From NCBI RefSeq assembly GCF_029227915.1, contig NC_079884.1:25792001-25856000 (forward strand): DNA of 64,000 nt, read 5' to 3'. Positions within the stretch are counted from its first letter, which is position 1. Every line of letters begins with the position of its first letter. Positions 55,674 to 64,000 of the stretch are shown here, piece after piece. The DNA comes from Hydractinia symbiolongicarpus (taxonomy: Eukaryota; Cnidaria; Hydrozoa; Anthoathecata; Hydractiniidae). Under the pieces are notes generated by a model. The model did not search any database. It saw nothing but the letters and a program-made list of their open reading frames with translations, and was not told the DNA's origin. A program made the translations under genes and the position numbers.

Positions 55674-57532
55674 AGCCAGTATGATTCATAAAGATCTCGT
55701 GATATTGGTGTATTATATTCAGACGAGTGGGAATGTCCCTTTTGTAAAAAAAATACAAAAGGCAAATGATCTGATTTAGAAACTCGGAAGTTTAAAAGAA
55801 TCTTTTTCGAAATTACAAAGACCAAAGTTTTCTTTTAAAGTGTCATTATTTTTGCTTAAAAATTCGATTCATAAAAAAATATCGCATGTTCAACGAGGCT
55901 TGAATTTAAATTTGACGTATGCTATACAATTGTTGGAGTGTTCAATTATTCATGTTTGATTTTACCCCACCATCGGTTTATTATTCATACTGAAATAGAC
56001 ACGCATGGTTGAGTTTCAATAAGAATGAACTGTAAACACATTGGTCGTTTACAGCTGCGTGAAGAATAAATTTGTGATTTCTAAAGGTGTTGAAACAGTT
56101 TAACTCGGTAGAATTCACAATGAAACTTGTAAACATTTCAATAAATATTCAATAGTTGGTAATTATAAAAAACCTAACTCGTCAAACAATAATACACTGC
56201 GGTTGCGTTTTAATAATGACTATGCCTTCGGCATTTTTAATAAACAACGTCCCCGCTTTTGTGAACAAAGGGAACTGTGGTCAAAGGGCAACATTTTGTA
56301 ATTTCCTGTTTCCGTCCGAGCCATTGTTTATTGTTTATGTAACGAGATCAAAAGAATAGTGATCGTCTCTTTCCAAAACAAGATTAAAACGTCAGATTAT
56401 AAATGCCATATTTTTAGTTCATGGGAAACTTTATGTCTTTATATATATATATATAAATGTTTGCTTATATCCTATGTATATATATAAAAGATATATGCTG
56501 TGCAACTTTATATATAGGATTTGAGTCGTTTTCTTCAAAAAGATGTTTTGTCTACGTGTTGATTATGGCTTTTTTAATAAAAAAGTTCCTTTTTGTGTGG
56601 TGTCAGCCTGAAAATCAGGTTTCATGTTTAAACAAGTAATTCTGTGTTGTTTTCCGAAACATTCTTTGCAATCATTTCTAAGAGTGTTTCATTTTCGTTG
56701 TAGAGGTGTATGTTTGAAAAGAAAACATTGATGTGTGTTTTGCGTGTTTGTATTGTCTACATGTATGTGTTGAATGCATTTTTTGTATGTTTTAAAAAAA
56801 CATTACATTGTAAAAGTTATAAAAAAATGTTCTTTTGTAAATATTTTTAAGCAAAGACAGAAACGTCAAAAGAAACTGAAAGTTGTTTTATTTAATGTCC
56901 TACTTTCATATATCACTTTCGTGTCAGAGGAGACATTGTCGCATCAGAAAGGCCTGGGCATCGCTATTGTAACTTGGCTTAAATTATATTTCTCTCTTGT
57001 TTCAAAAGAAAGATCTCCTTGATCCTGTATTAATTATCTTGAATGTGTGAATGGACAGGATTGACCAGCTGCGGGGGAGCATGGACATTTAAATTAGTTA
57101 ATCTTATTAGCGATCTCAAAAAGGAAGTTGAATAAAAGAATGCATCATTGTGTGAAATTTAATGATTGATCAAATTTCCGTGAAAGTTGTCATGTACAAA
57201 TTTTTTGATGTTTTTCTTTCGACGTTCAGCCGTTCTTCTCGTCGCACCTTAAAACAAGCTGTTATTTCTGTAAAATTGAAAAAAATCAGGGAAAACTCCA
57301 AAAGTTAACAGCCGTGGACACAAAAAAGTGGCCGCTGTAAAAGCGACCCCTGCACACGTCCAAAAATATTTAACCACAATGAAATCTTCAATGATGTATT
57401 TCATATAGATAAAATTTATACGCCTCATATGGTCGGCGTAAGAAGGGCTGATAGGTGATTTGGAAAGGTTTTTAGCTGAATAACATGAGTATAATATAAA
57501 ATTACGATAAGCATTAAAGTACGATTAAGCCT
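55674..57532. other. AT-rich stretch, nothing recognised
   Basis: Contains a TATATA tract near 56440-56510 and T-rich text; no exon seen. Confidence 0.5.
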
Positions 57533-57577
57533 AGTCGATCTCATTAATAATCCAGTTTATTATTAATGAGATCGACT
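57533..57577. repeat. Perfect 19-bp inverted repeat, 7-nt loop
   Basis: AGTCGATCTCATTAATAAT, loop CCAGTTT, then the exact inverse. Context is non-coding. It could form a cruciform or an RNA hairpin. Confidence 0.85.
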
Positions 57578-57589
57578 CGGCCATGCACA

Positions 57590-57765
57590 GTAGACCGTTG
57601 CTAACCTCTTGCACCCTTGAGATTTGAAAGTTTTTCTGTAAATTAATCTAGCAACCTCACGTCGTTCTTCCTAGGGAATTTTTCCACTGTCGTTGAATTC
57701 GATAGCGGCGTCTGACGGCCACGAGACCCTAGGGACAAGGTTGTTAGCAACCTCGTCCACAAATT
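57590..57765. repeat. Possible short foldback with GTTGCTAAC ends
   Basis: GTTGCTAACCTCTTGCACCCT on the left and the inverse of GTTGCTAACAACCTTGTCCCT on the right; internally TCTAGCAACCTCACGTCG. Related GACGAGGTTG words occur near 18990. Confidence 0.5.
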
Positions 57766-58022
57766 ATTCTACGCCTATCACATAGGCTGACAGAATTGTC
57801 AAGCCCTTTGTAACAATATCTTGGAGCTGAAACAGATATAGGATAACGTGAAATATCGAAAATTATTCGACAGAGCAATTTGCTTACGGGTGGATGATAA
57901 TCTTTTTTGTTCAGCCAATAGCCGTCTCTTTACGCGCCAAGCAATAATTACCTTGTTACTTTTCTGATTTCGAGTATGAACCAGGAAAACATAGGAACAC
58001 AATAATGTATAACATAGCATTA

Positions 58023-58232
58023 TTATTGGCAAAAGCATGCAACTTTATTTCGTTCAGGCATATCACATTTAAAAAATTGCTCCATGTCTTTGTCAGCAAA
58101 TCCTCGAGATAATGAAAAAGTAATATATACTTCACAAATATTTGCTAGTCTTTCCGTTTTTGGATAAAACAACCTTGTACTCCTTTTAAGAAGTACATTC
58201 TCCCATTTAGGCAATATCTAACAGCAAAATTA
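58023..58232 (-). CDS. Candidate terminal exon, minus strand, unidentified
   Basis: After an acceptor TTTAATTTTGCTGTTAG a minus-strand frame runs from about 58214 to TAA at 58023, giving 64 residues (ILPKWENVLLKRSTRLFYP, TERLANICEVYITF, ADKDMEQFFKCDMPERN). Composition is protein-like and not low-complexity. No family recognised and no upstream exon assigned. Confidence 0.3.
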
Positions 58233-58397
58233 AAAAGAAATTTACTTAAAAAAGATTTCTGCAACCCGTGACGCCTCCCTAAAAGGTTTCAAATGTATTT
58301 ACTCTATTATTTCAGCTGCAGAAAAAACGTTTCGAACTTAGAAATAAAGCCGGAAGGGCGGGAAAATTAGGAGAGACAGGATAATTTTCTTTATAGC

Positions 58398-58643
58398 ATG
58401 GAAGTTGAACTATATAATTATCAACGAAAAATAAAACAGAGCTATGCGTGCGTGAAACTTTTATTGATGCTAGATGTGAAGGAAATATTGAAACACGTAC
58501 ATACTTTAAGGAAAATACAGCAATCCCGCATATGGGATTATGGAAGAGACCAGGATGATTTTTTAAACCATACAAAAAAGGCCAATTTAACCGAGAAGAG
58601 TCAATCTCAAAAAATATTTCAAATCTCGAAAAATATTTCATAG
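58398..58643 (+). CDS. Candidate exon, plus strand, unidentified
   Basis: Frame of 81 residues (MEVELYNYQRKIKQSYACVK, VKEILKHVHTLRKIQQSR, IWDYGRDQDDFLNHTKK) preceded by an acceptor-like TTTTCTTTATAG. It is helical and protein-like, with a distant look of the integrase-binding (LEDGF/HDGF) helical domain, not enough for a call. A second short coding-like piece, 58319-58382 (LQKKRFELRNKAGRAGK), is upstream, but no GT donor joins them. The opposite strand is also open here, so coding status is uncertain. Confidence 0.25.
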   Translation: MEVELYNYQRKIKQSYACVKLLLMLDVKEILKHVHTLRKIQQSRIWDYGRDQDDFLNHTKKANLTEKSQSQKIFQISKNIS

Positions 58644-59100
58644 TTTAATTTTCGCTAGAATTAATTTTTGGTGATAAGGCTCAATGACTTCTACTTGCTC
58701 CTGCCATTTTATTGTGAATAATTATCGCATATGTAACTTTTTATTTTAGGCGAAATATATATATCTATTTATCTATCTCTGTATAATTGGCAAGTCTTTA
58801 TATTTCGCGAATTTGCGAGAAAGAATTTTGTTTTGCAGTTTTATTATTATTATTATTATTACTATTATTTATTTACCCAGGATAGCCTCTTCAGTTCAGT
58901 TTATATAGACTTTAATAGTAGGAGACATAAAATAAAGGCTGCTAAAGTTGTATGTTGTTCTAGGTTAATCAGTAATGCAAATCATTTTTTTAAAAAGAAA
59001 AAATATAAACAAAATTTCGCGGAAATTAAATTTCCAAATAATTTTTGCGAAATTGACAAAAACTCCCGAAATACATTTTTGAATTTGAAAAATACTTCTG
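58635..59100. repeat. TTTCGCGAAATT-word repeat, copy 2
   Basis: Shares GCGAAATTGACAAAAACTC and AATTTCGCGGAAATTAA-type words with 47166-47575. An ATT/TTA trinucleotide tract at 58840-58873 lies inside. The frame 58833-59267 that crosses it starts with a poly-Tyr artefact from that tract. Confidence 0.55.
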
Positions 59101-59407
59101 ATTTGAATTTTTTTGATTTTAAAGATATTTTAAGATTAAAAAAATATTCTCGGCTTTCGCAATTAATTTATTTAGATGAGCAAGTATTGAACTCATTTGA
59201 AACATGCAGTCTATTAACATGGAGTCAAGTATATCAGCAGTTAAAAAAAAATCAATTAATCGAATAAAGCAACCGCAAAGCTTTTCCTCGAAATTTCTTC
59301 AAAAATGCCTTCAATTGTTACAGATCTCCCCGACCCCCTACTACGGTTTCCTAGAGTAATGTTGTGAACGACAAATATTTAAGCCAAATTAACAATTTAA
59401 GTTTACT

Positions 59408-60331
59408 TCAACGAAATGTTTTCTCCTCTACACTGTTGTTATTATTATCATATTCTAACATTGTCTCTTTTAATTTTTTCAGTCTATCTGTACGCTTCGG
59501 ATGTGTTGAATCTTCCTGTAAATAATCACCAACTTTTGAGTATGCTTGTTCGCCTTCCACGCCACGCAATTTGCGAATAACACGATTGTTTTTCAACCTC
59601 TTTCTCATGTAGCTTATACCACCTGTGCAGTAATCACGACCTAACAGTGCTGATTTTTCATCTGCTATATACTCTGCCCGATGTGCTAACTGTTTTCTAG
59701 TGTCAAAATAAACAGTCAATCCTATTGTCCAAATCAACACGTTCATCAGTATTATACCAAAGAAAGTTTGTCCCTTTACTAAAGTTGGGAGAAAGACTCC
59801 TGCTTTGTAGAAACCATAAAAGCAGCCAGTAGCATGTGCCGTCGTTTGAAGAAAATTCAAATCCTTGATATGAGTTAGTTCATGACCAATTAAAAACTTG
59901 ATATTATCATCATCTAATAAAACCGAGTCTATTAAAGCTTTACCAGCGTTCGAGTTCCAATCTATAGGTTTGTTTTCAAATGTGATATTTGCCCTTGTCA
60001 CATCCTCTGGGTTCTTGAACACAGCATTTCTTGGAAGCCCTATGACAGCCTTGTTTGGTAGAAAAACACTTCCCGCACTGTTTGTACTGAAACCAGAGGT
60101 GTACACAATTTTTACACATCGTTCATCGATGTTCATACATTTGCAAGCCTCATCTAGCAAAGTTTTGTGGTGATCACTAACATCTTCTTCGTATATTCCT
60201 TGAGTCGCTGCTATTGTTTTTTCTGGGAAAAAATGAGGTAAAGTGTTGATTCCAAATACAGCTGTTGTACAGATACCTGCCACAATGCGAACTGTCCTGG
60301 AATAAACTCGTTGAAACAAGCCAGCGTTCAT
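59408..60331 (-). CDS. TMEM177: TMEM177 homologue keeping an M48 HEXXH motif
   Basis: TMEM177 is a mitochondrial inner-membrane protein that stabilises COX20 and COX2 during cytochrome oxidase assembly. The intact frame of 307 residues matches the human length (311). Family features: N-terminal mitochondrial-type basic and hydrophobic segment (residues 1-33, with NTLPHFFPEKT), AVIGLPRNAVF, KPIDWNSNAGKALIDSV, two membrane segments (about 165-185 and 191-209), CTGGISYMRKRL and GVEGEQAYSKVGDY. Residues 150-154 are HELTH, the zinc-binding motif of M48 metallopeptidases, and Glu220 in HRAEYIADEKSAL sits where M48 enzymes have their third ligand. Human TMEM177 has lost this motif, so the homologue here may be an active protease. 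An acceptor (TATTTTTTAG) 22 bases upstream of the ATG suggests a 5'-UTR intron. Confidence 0.88.
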   Translation of the reverse strand: MNAGLFQRVYSRTVRIVAGICTTAVFGINTLPHFFPEKTIAATQGIYEEDVSDHHKTLLDEACKCMNIDERCVKIVYTSGFSTNSAGSVFLPNKAVIGLPRNAVFKNPEDVTRANITFENKPIDWNSNAGKALIDSVLLDDDNIKFLIGHELTHIKDLNFLQTTAHATGCFYGFYKAGVFLPTLVKGQTFFGIILMNVLIWTIGLTVYFDTRKQLAHRAEYIADEKSALLGRDYCTGGISYMRKRLKNNRVIRKLRGVEGEQAYSKVGDYLQEDSTHPKRTDRLKKLKETMLEYDNNNNSVEEKTFR

Positions 60332-60537
60332 TTTCTCTGTTAGAATTTGCCTAAAAAATATGTAAAATCAAAAAATCTTTGCAATGTGATGGAGTTTTCT
60401 ATTTACATTATAAACGCAGGTTTCTTTTCTATGCAATTTACTAATTCAAGCTGTTTATATAATTTTTATATTTTTCTGATAATAATCCGCTATATAAAGT
60501 CAGCCTTGGAAAATGGTAACAGGTAACAATTTTTTAG

Positions 60538-60685
60538 CATCCAAGATAACCATAGATTCTGGGATGATCTTGAGTGCTTAGATGACCCTAATAATGAGAA
60601 ACCTTTAAAAAAATGGAGAAGAAACAGACTTGCAGAAGTTTCCGATAGCTCAGATTTTATCTTCATCCTTGATCGTTCAAGTTAG
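60538..60685 (+). CDS. Orphan terminal coding exon, unidentified
   Basis: After an acceptor (AACAATTTTTTAG) the frame DNHRFWDDLECLDDPNNEK, KKWRRNRLAEVSDSSDF ends at TAG 60683-60685. Composition is clearly protein-like (acidic then basic), but no upstream exon can exist close by, since TMEM177 starts 200 bases to the left on the other strand. It may be a fragment left by a mobile element or the end of a gene with a far exon. Confidence 0.35.
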
Positions 60686-60963
60686 TTTTTGACATATCCC
60701 TCTATGGTGCGTACATATTTAAAACTTCCCTAAAACTTCCCTCCCCTTTCCAAATAAAACACAATGCTACTTCATTCCCTAATGAGGCAGCAATGTGTAC
60801 TTAAACACTATTAACGAAAGCAAATATTGTGTGGTCATTATTTTTATACATCTAGCTGGTAACCTACTGTTCGTGTTTAGACTGTAAAACTAATTACAAT
60901 AGTGTTGCATGGGTTTTTAGTTACTGTTTGGTGCAGATCTGATACTTTGGTACAGATATTACA

Positions 60964-61408
60964 ATGCTGTGTTGCTGTTGTGTTGCTTTAACACAGGTAG
61001 CAGAGGGTGTACTACCTGTTAAACACTACAAAGCCCCACCGACACTTGGTGATAACACTGATATGTGTTATAAGAACTGGAAAAAAGAAGTACAGATATG
61101 GCAATTATTTACTTCGCTGGAGAAGAAGAAGCAGGCACCTGCTGTTTTTTTGACTTTGACTGGTCACGCACAAGAAGCAATTTTTAGAGATGGAACTTGA
61201 AGTTTTAAGTTCTGATGATGGTGTTAAGGAACTCGTGAAGAAGTTAGACTCCTTTTATTTTAAGGACTTGCACCATTCAGCTTATGAAGCATATGAAAAG
61301 TTTGAAAAATTTTGTAGAGCTTCATCCATGACAATGAATGATCATATTATTGAGTTTGAAAGACTATACAACAAGCTCAAGAATTACGATCTGGAATTAC
61401 CTGAATGA
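60964..61408 (+). pseudogene. copia-type gag remnant
   Basis: Two frames join near 61190: YKAPPTLGDNTDMCYKNWKK and IWQLFTSLEKKKQAP, then LVKKLDSFYFKD, YEAYEKFEKFCR and MTMNDHIIEFERLYNKLKNY. This is the capsid-type helical region of copia Gag (UBN2 family). A frameshift and a stop near 61406 disable it; a further homologous piece follows to about 61550. Confidence 0.65.
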
Positions 61409-61694
61409 GTTTTACCTTATCGTTTCATTAACTGTTCAAATATTTCGGAAAGTCATAAGCACCTTATTAGAGTAACTTTGTCAGAACTGAAATACACTAA
61501 AGCCAAAGAGCAGCTAAAAAAGATTTTTAGTAATCCTTCAAATTTTATGACTGGTCAAGGTAGCTAGTGATGATATCAAAATCAAGAAGACTGAAGACAT
61601 CTACTATGGAGCTACTAACAGACAAAATTAAACTTAAAGTCAATCTAGAGATAACAGAAGAACATATACCCGAAGATTTGCAGGTAGGAATAGA

Positions 61695-62440
61695 TTGTTT
61701 TTCATTGTTTGTGGCGAAGAATGGTTGCAATGCTATCTGAACACATTGAATGATAGAGAGTTAAAGTCTGTGATTGAAAGAAAAAGTGCAACAATATTCA
61801 GGTTTAGAAGTGGTAAACATGTGACATCTGTTAAAAATTGCATCTTATTTATAATAATTATCTGCAATAATGAGCTTGAGAATTCCTGCCAAATTTGTTT
61901 GAAATACAAAAAGCCAAAGCCAACCCTGATCGTAGGTTTTCCAATGGCAAGACGATTCAATGAAACAGTAGCATTAGATCTGAAAGAATGGTCAGATTCG
62001 CCAAAGGCTTGGTTCTTGCATTTAGTTGACCATTTTACTCGCTACAGTACTTCGTGCGTCATCAAAACAAAAAGGAAAGAAAGAATAATCAAACAAATTT
62101 TTCAAATATGGATTTCCATATTTTGTTCCGCTGAAAAATTTCTTGTCAATAACGGCAAAGAATTTGCAAATGAGGATTTTGTATCGATGTGTGAAAATGC
62201 CAACATCAGAACATGCACAAGAGCTGCAGAAAGCCCTTGGAGCAATGGTTTGGTGGAAAGACATAATTTTATTCTTGGTTATAATGTTAGCAAGATGATG
62301 GAGGATAAAGTCACAGTCAATTTGAATATGGCAGTGGCCTAGTCAGTGAGCGCCAAAAATTCCCTGAAAAATGTCAATGGCTACAGTCCGAACCAACTTG
62401 TTTTTGGATTCCACCCAAATCTTCCGAACTGAGATAATGC
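61695..62440 (+). pseudogene. copia-type integrase remnant
   Basis: Residues CQICLKYKKPKP mark the end of the zinc-binding (HHCC) head; then the catalytic core: VALDLKEW (first Asp), FLHLVDHFTRYS, FLVNNGKEF (where the second Asp is normally in a D-N-G context, here changed to N) and SPWSNGLVERHN (third acidic residue, Glu). A stop at 62340-62342 follows, and the C-terminal part NGYSPNQLVFGFHPNLPN continues in frame after it. The Asp-to-Asn change and the stops make it inactive. Confidence 0.7.
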
Positions 62441-62444
62441 GAAG

Positions 62445-63400
62445 TTACCAGCTTTAGAAGGAAACACGACCAGTGAGATTGTTGCAACAAGTCTAAATGC
62501 TATGAATGTTGCACAGAAAGCAGTCATACAAAGTGAATCAGCGGAAAAGGTTAGAAGAGCATTAAGGCATCAAACAAGAACGTCAGGTGATGAGAGATTT
62601 GAAACTGGGGACAAGGTATTTTATAAAAAAACACAAGCAATGCTTGGAAAGGTCCAGGTAGTGTCATAGGACAGGATGGCAAACAGGTTTTAAAAAAGCA
62701 TGGCAGTTCGTACGACCGTGTACACCCTTCTCCTATCCATAGAGACTAAGGTTCTTCTCTGATTGATGCTACTCCCATAGAAAGTTGCAAAAGTAAACCA
62801 ATAATATCTTTAACTGACACCGATAATGCTGTGAATAAAGAAATAGTAGGTGATGGAGATAGTGGTGACAGTTGTGAAGAAGAGAATTCTGATATTAATT
62901 TGCAAAACTCCCAAAGTGATGAACCAGAAAGAAGGGATGCCATTAGAAAGGAGAGACAAGTTGCATCAAATGAAATTGGCAAAAGTTTAAATGATATAAT
63001 AAATCTAACCAGTAGCATAAGTCGACTTTCTTTAGATGTAACAAACAGTGACACGCAAGACCAAAAGGGGTTTGATGGTTCCGTTAAACCCAAAGCTAAC
63101 TAATTTGCAAAGTGTAAAGTTCAAGGAGTGTGATACAGTTAGAGATCTGGAAATTACATCAAGAGGTGGTAAAGCAAATGGACAATGCAAATCCTATTTG
63201 AATACACGAGATGTAGATTCATGTGTTGATTGGGAGGAAATTGAAAGTTGAAATTGAAAGGAAATTGAAAGTTGACAGCCAATAAACACAGAAGAGGTAC
63301 TTCTTTCGCAAGTAAAAATTGCAGATGCTAAAATTGGCGAATTGGAAAAATGGTAAAAGTACAATGTTTATGAAAATGTTGAAAACCATGGACAAAAGGA
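62445..63400 (+). pseudogene. copia-type linker between integrase and RT
   Basis: Contains KVRRALRHQTRTSGDERFE and GDKVFYKK (integrase C-terminal SH3-like region), then an acidic, Ser-rich linker (SDEPERRDAIRKERQ near 62920). Stops at 62668 and later. A short tandem AATTGAAAG duplication lies near 63240-63275. Confidence 0.55.
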
Positions 63401-63401
63401 A

Positions 63402-64000
63402 TTGTCTGTGAGATGGGTCATGGCTGAGAACATACTGAATGGGAAGAAAAAGATGAAAGCCAGATTAGTTGCACGGTGTTTCGAGGAGACAAAAAATGAC
63501 ATTTTAAAAGACTCCACAGCTTGCTCGAAGTTACTCACCCTCATTGCTTACAATAATTGGAGATGCAATTCTATTGATATCAAATCCACATTTTTACAAG
63601 GAAAGGAAATTGAAAGTACTGTTTACCTGAACCTCCTAAAGAAGCTGATAATGGAAATTCTTTGTGGAAGCTTAAGAAATGAATTTATGGTTTGGTGGAT
63701 GCTTCTTGCTGTTGGTATTTGCATGTAAAAGAAGAGCTCATAAATCTTAATGTGTCGGTGAGCAAGAGTGATCCTGCAATATTTTACTGACATCATGGTC
63801 AACAATTATCAGGAGTATAATGGCCACGCATGTTGGGGCGGGAATGAGGATTTCGTCTAAAATGTTATATAACCTTTACGGAGAGTGCTTCTTGTTGGAT
63901 CTGGATGTGCAACTATCTTTCGTTATCTCCGATTAGGCTTGAACCAGCACAGTGACTTTACCAATCAAATCAACCAAAATTCATATGTTGAGGAAATTGA
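63402..64000 (+). pseudogene. copia-type reverse transcriptase remnant, partial
   Basis: KARLVARCFEETK (family: KARLVARGFEQ), then SIDIKSTFLQGKEIESTVYL (family: DVKTAFLxGxLxExVYM), which is the start of the RVT_2 domain. A frameshift near 63680 leads to the YGLVDAS..WY and SDPAIFY blocks, and then to decay before the HVDD region. The rest is off the window. Confidence 0.7.

Larger units (their letters stand above)
60964..64000 (+). mobile_element. Degenerate Ty1/copia-type LTR retrotransposon, 3' end off the window
   Basis: Order gag - integrase - reverse transcriptase (integrase before RT) is the Pseudoviridae (copia) order. All parts are broken by stops and frameshifts. No LTR, primer-binding site or target duplication was found on the left, and the right end lies outside. 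The protease is not recognisable. Confidence 0.75.

Noticed and set aside
58833-59267. 144-codon plus-strand gene
   Set aside because: Starts with a poly-Tyr run from an ATT tract and crosses a dispersed repeat. The C-terminal part alone is protein-like but could not be linked to an exon chain.

Overview
This is an animal (metazoan) nuclear window: AT-rich, with short spliced exons, long non-coding stretches and many DNA transposons. Five conserved animal genes can be recognised by family-specific sequence: NPHP4, SWI5, CDIN1, an IER-family gene and TMEM177. A sixth locus encodes an unusual ARM-TIR-SAM protein. The repeat content (LINE remnants, Harbinger, pogo-like and THAP-bearing elements, hAT-like MITEs, a degenerate copia element) and the divergence of the genes fit a cnidarian or another early-branching invertebrate. 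The species cannot be named from the sequence, and this placement is inference.

Layout. 259-6737 (+): the last 16 exons of NPHP4; the 5' half lies left of the window, and one exon fragment is duplicated inside an intron. 6738-15100: mostly non-coding, with two orphan exon candidates, a pogo-like MITE and an element (11240-13600) built around an array of 10-bp units. 15110-31400: a repeat landscape holding a three-copy foldback cluster, tRNA-derived SINE pieces, a LINE 3' remnant, paired MITEs flanking a GGAACGTGTG motif cluster, a THAP-bearing transposon remnant, nested palindromic MITEs and a SAP-like exon. 31395-34665: a second, inverted copy of the decamer element. 35841-37182: a foldback element made of ATCGTTTC motifs and a 53-bp tandem array.

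37676-44337 (+): the ARM-TIR-SAM gene, eight exons, 702 residues, with a possible N-myristoylation signal and the TIR NADase glutamate. A Harbinger transposon with a second MITE nested in it, plus a separate MITE, occupies the intron before the TIR exon. 48369-49898 (-): SWI5, five exons. 50288-51169 (-): CDIN1, intronless. 54902-55588 (+): an IER-like gene, intronless, with a tandem polyadenylation-signal hairpin behind it. 59408-60331 (-): TMEM177, which keeps the M48 HEXXH motif. 60964-64000 (+): a broken Ty1/copia-type retrotransposon running off the right edge.

The host genes do not form a pathway or operon. They cover ciliary transition zone (NPHP4), TIR/NAD signalling (ARM-TIR-SAM), recombination repair (SWI5), a codanin-1-linked nuclease (CDIN1), immediate-early response (IER) and mitochondrial inner membrane (TMEM177). 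All multi-exon models were assembled by hand; in the NPHP4, ARM-TIR-SAM and SWI5 models the splice phases agree at every junction and the summed coding lengths are multiples of three. The most striking observations are the ARM-TIR-SAM architecture and the two indel-free decamer arrays.
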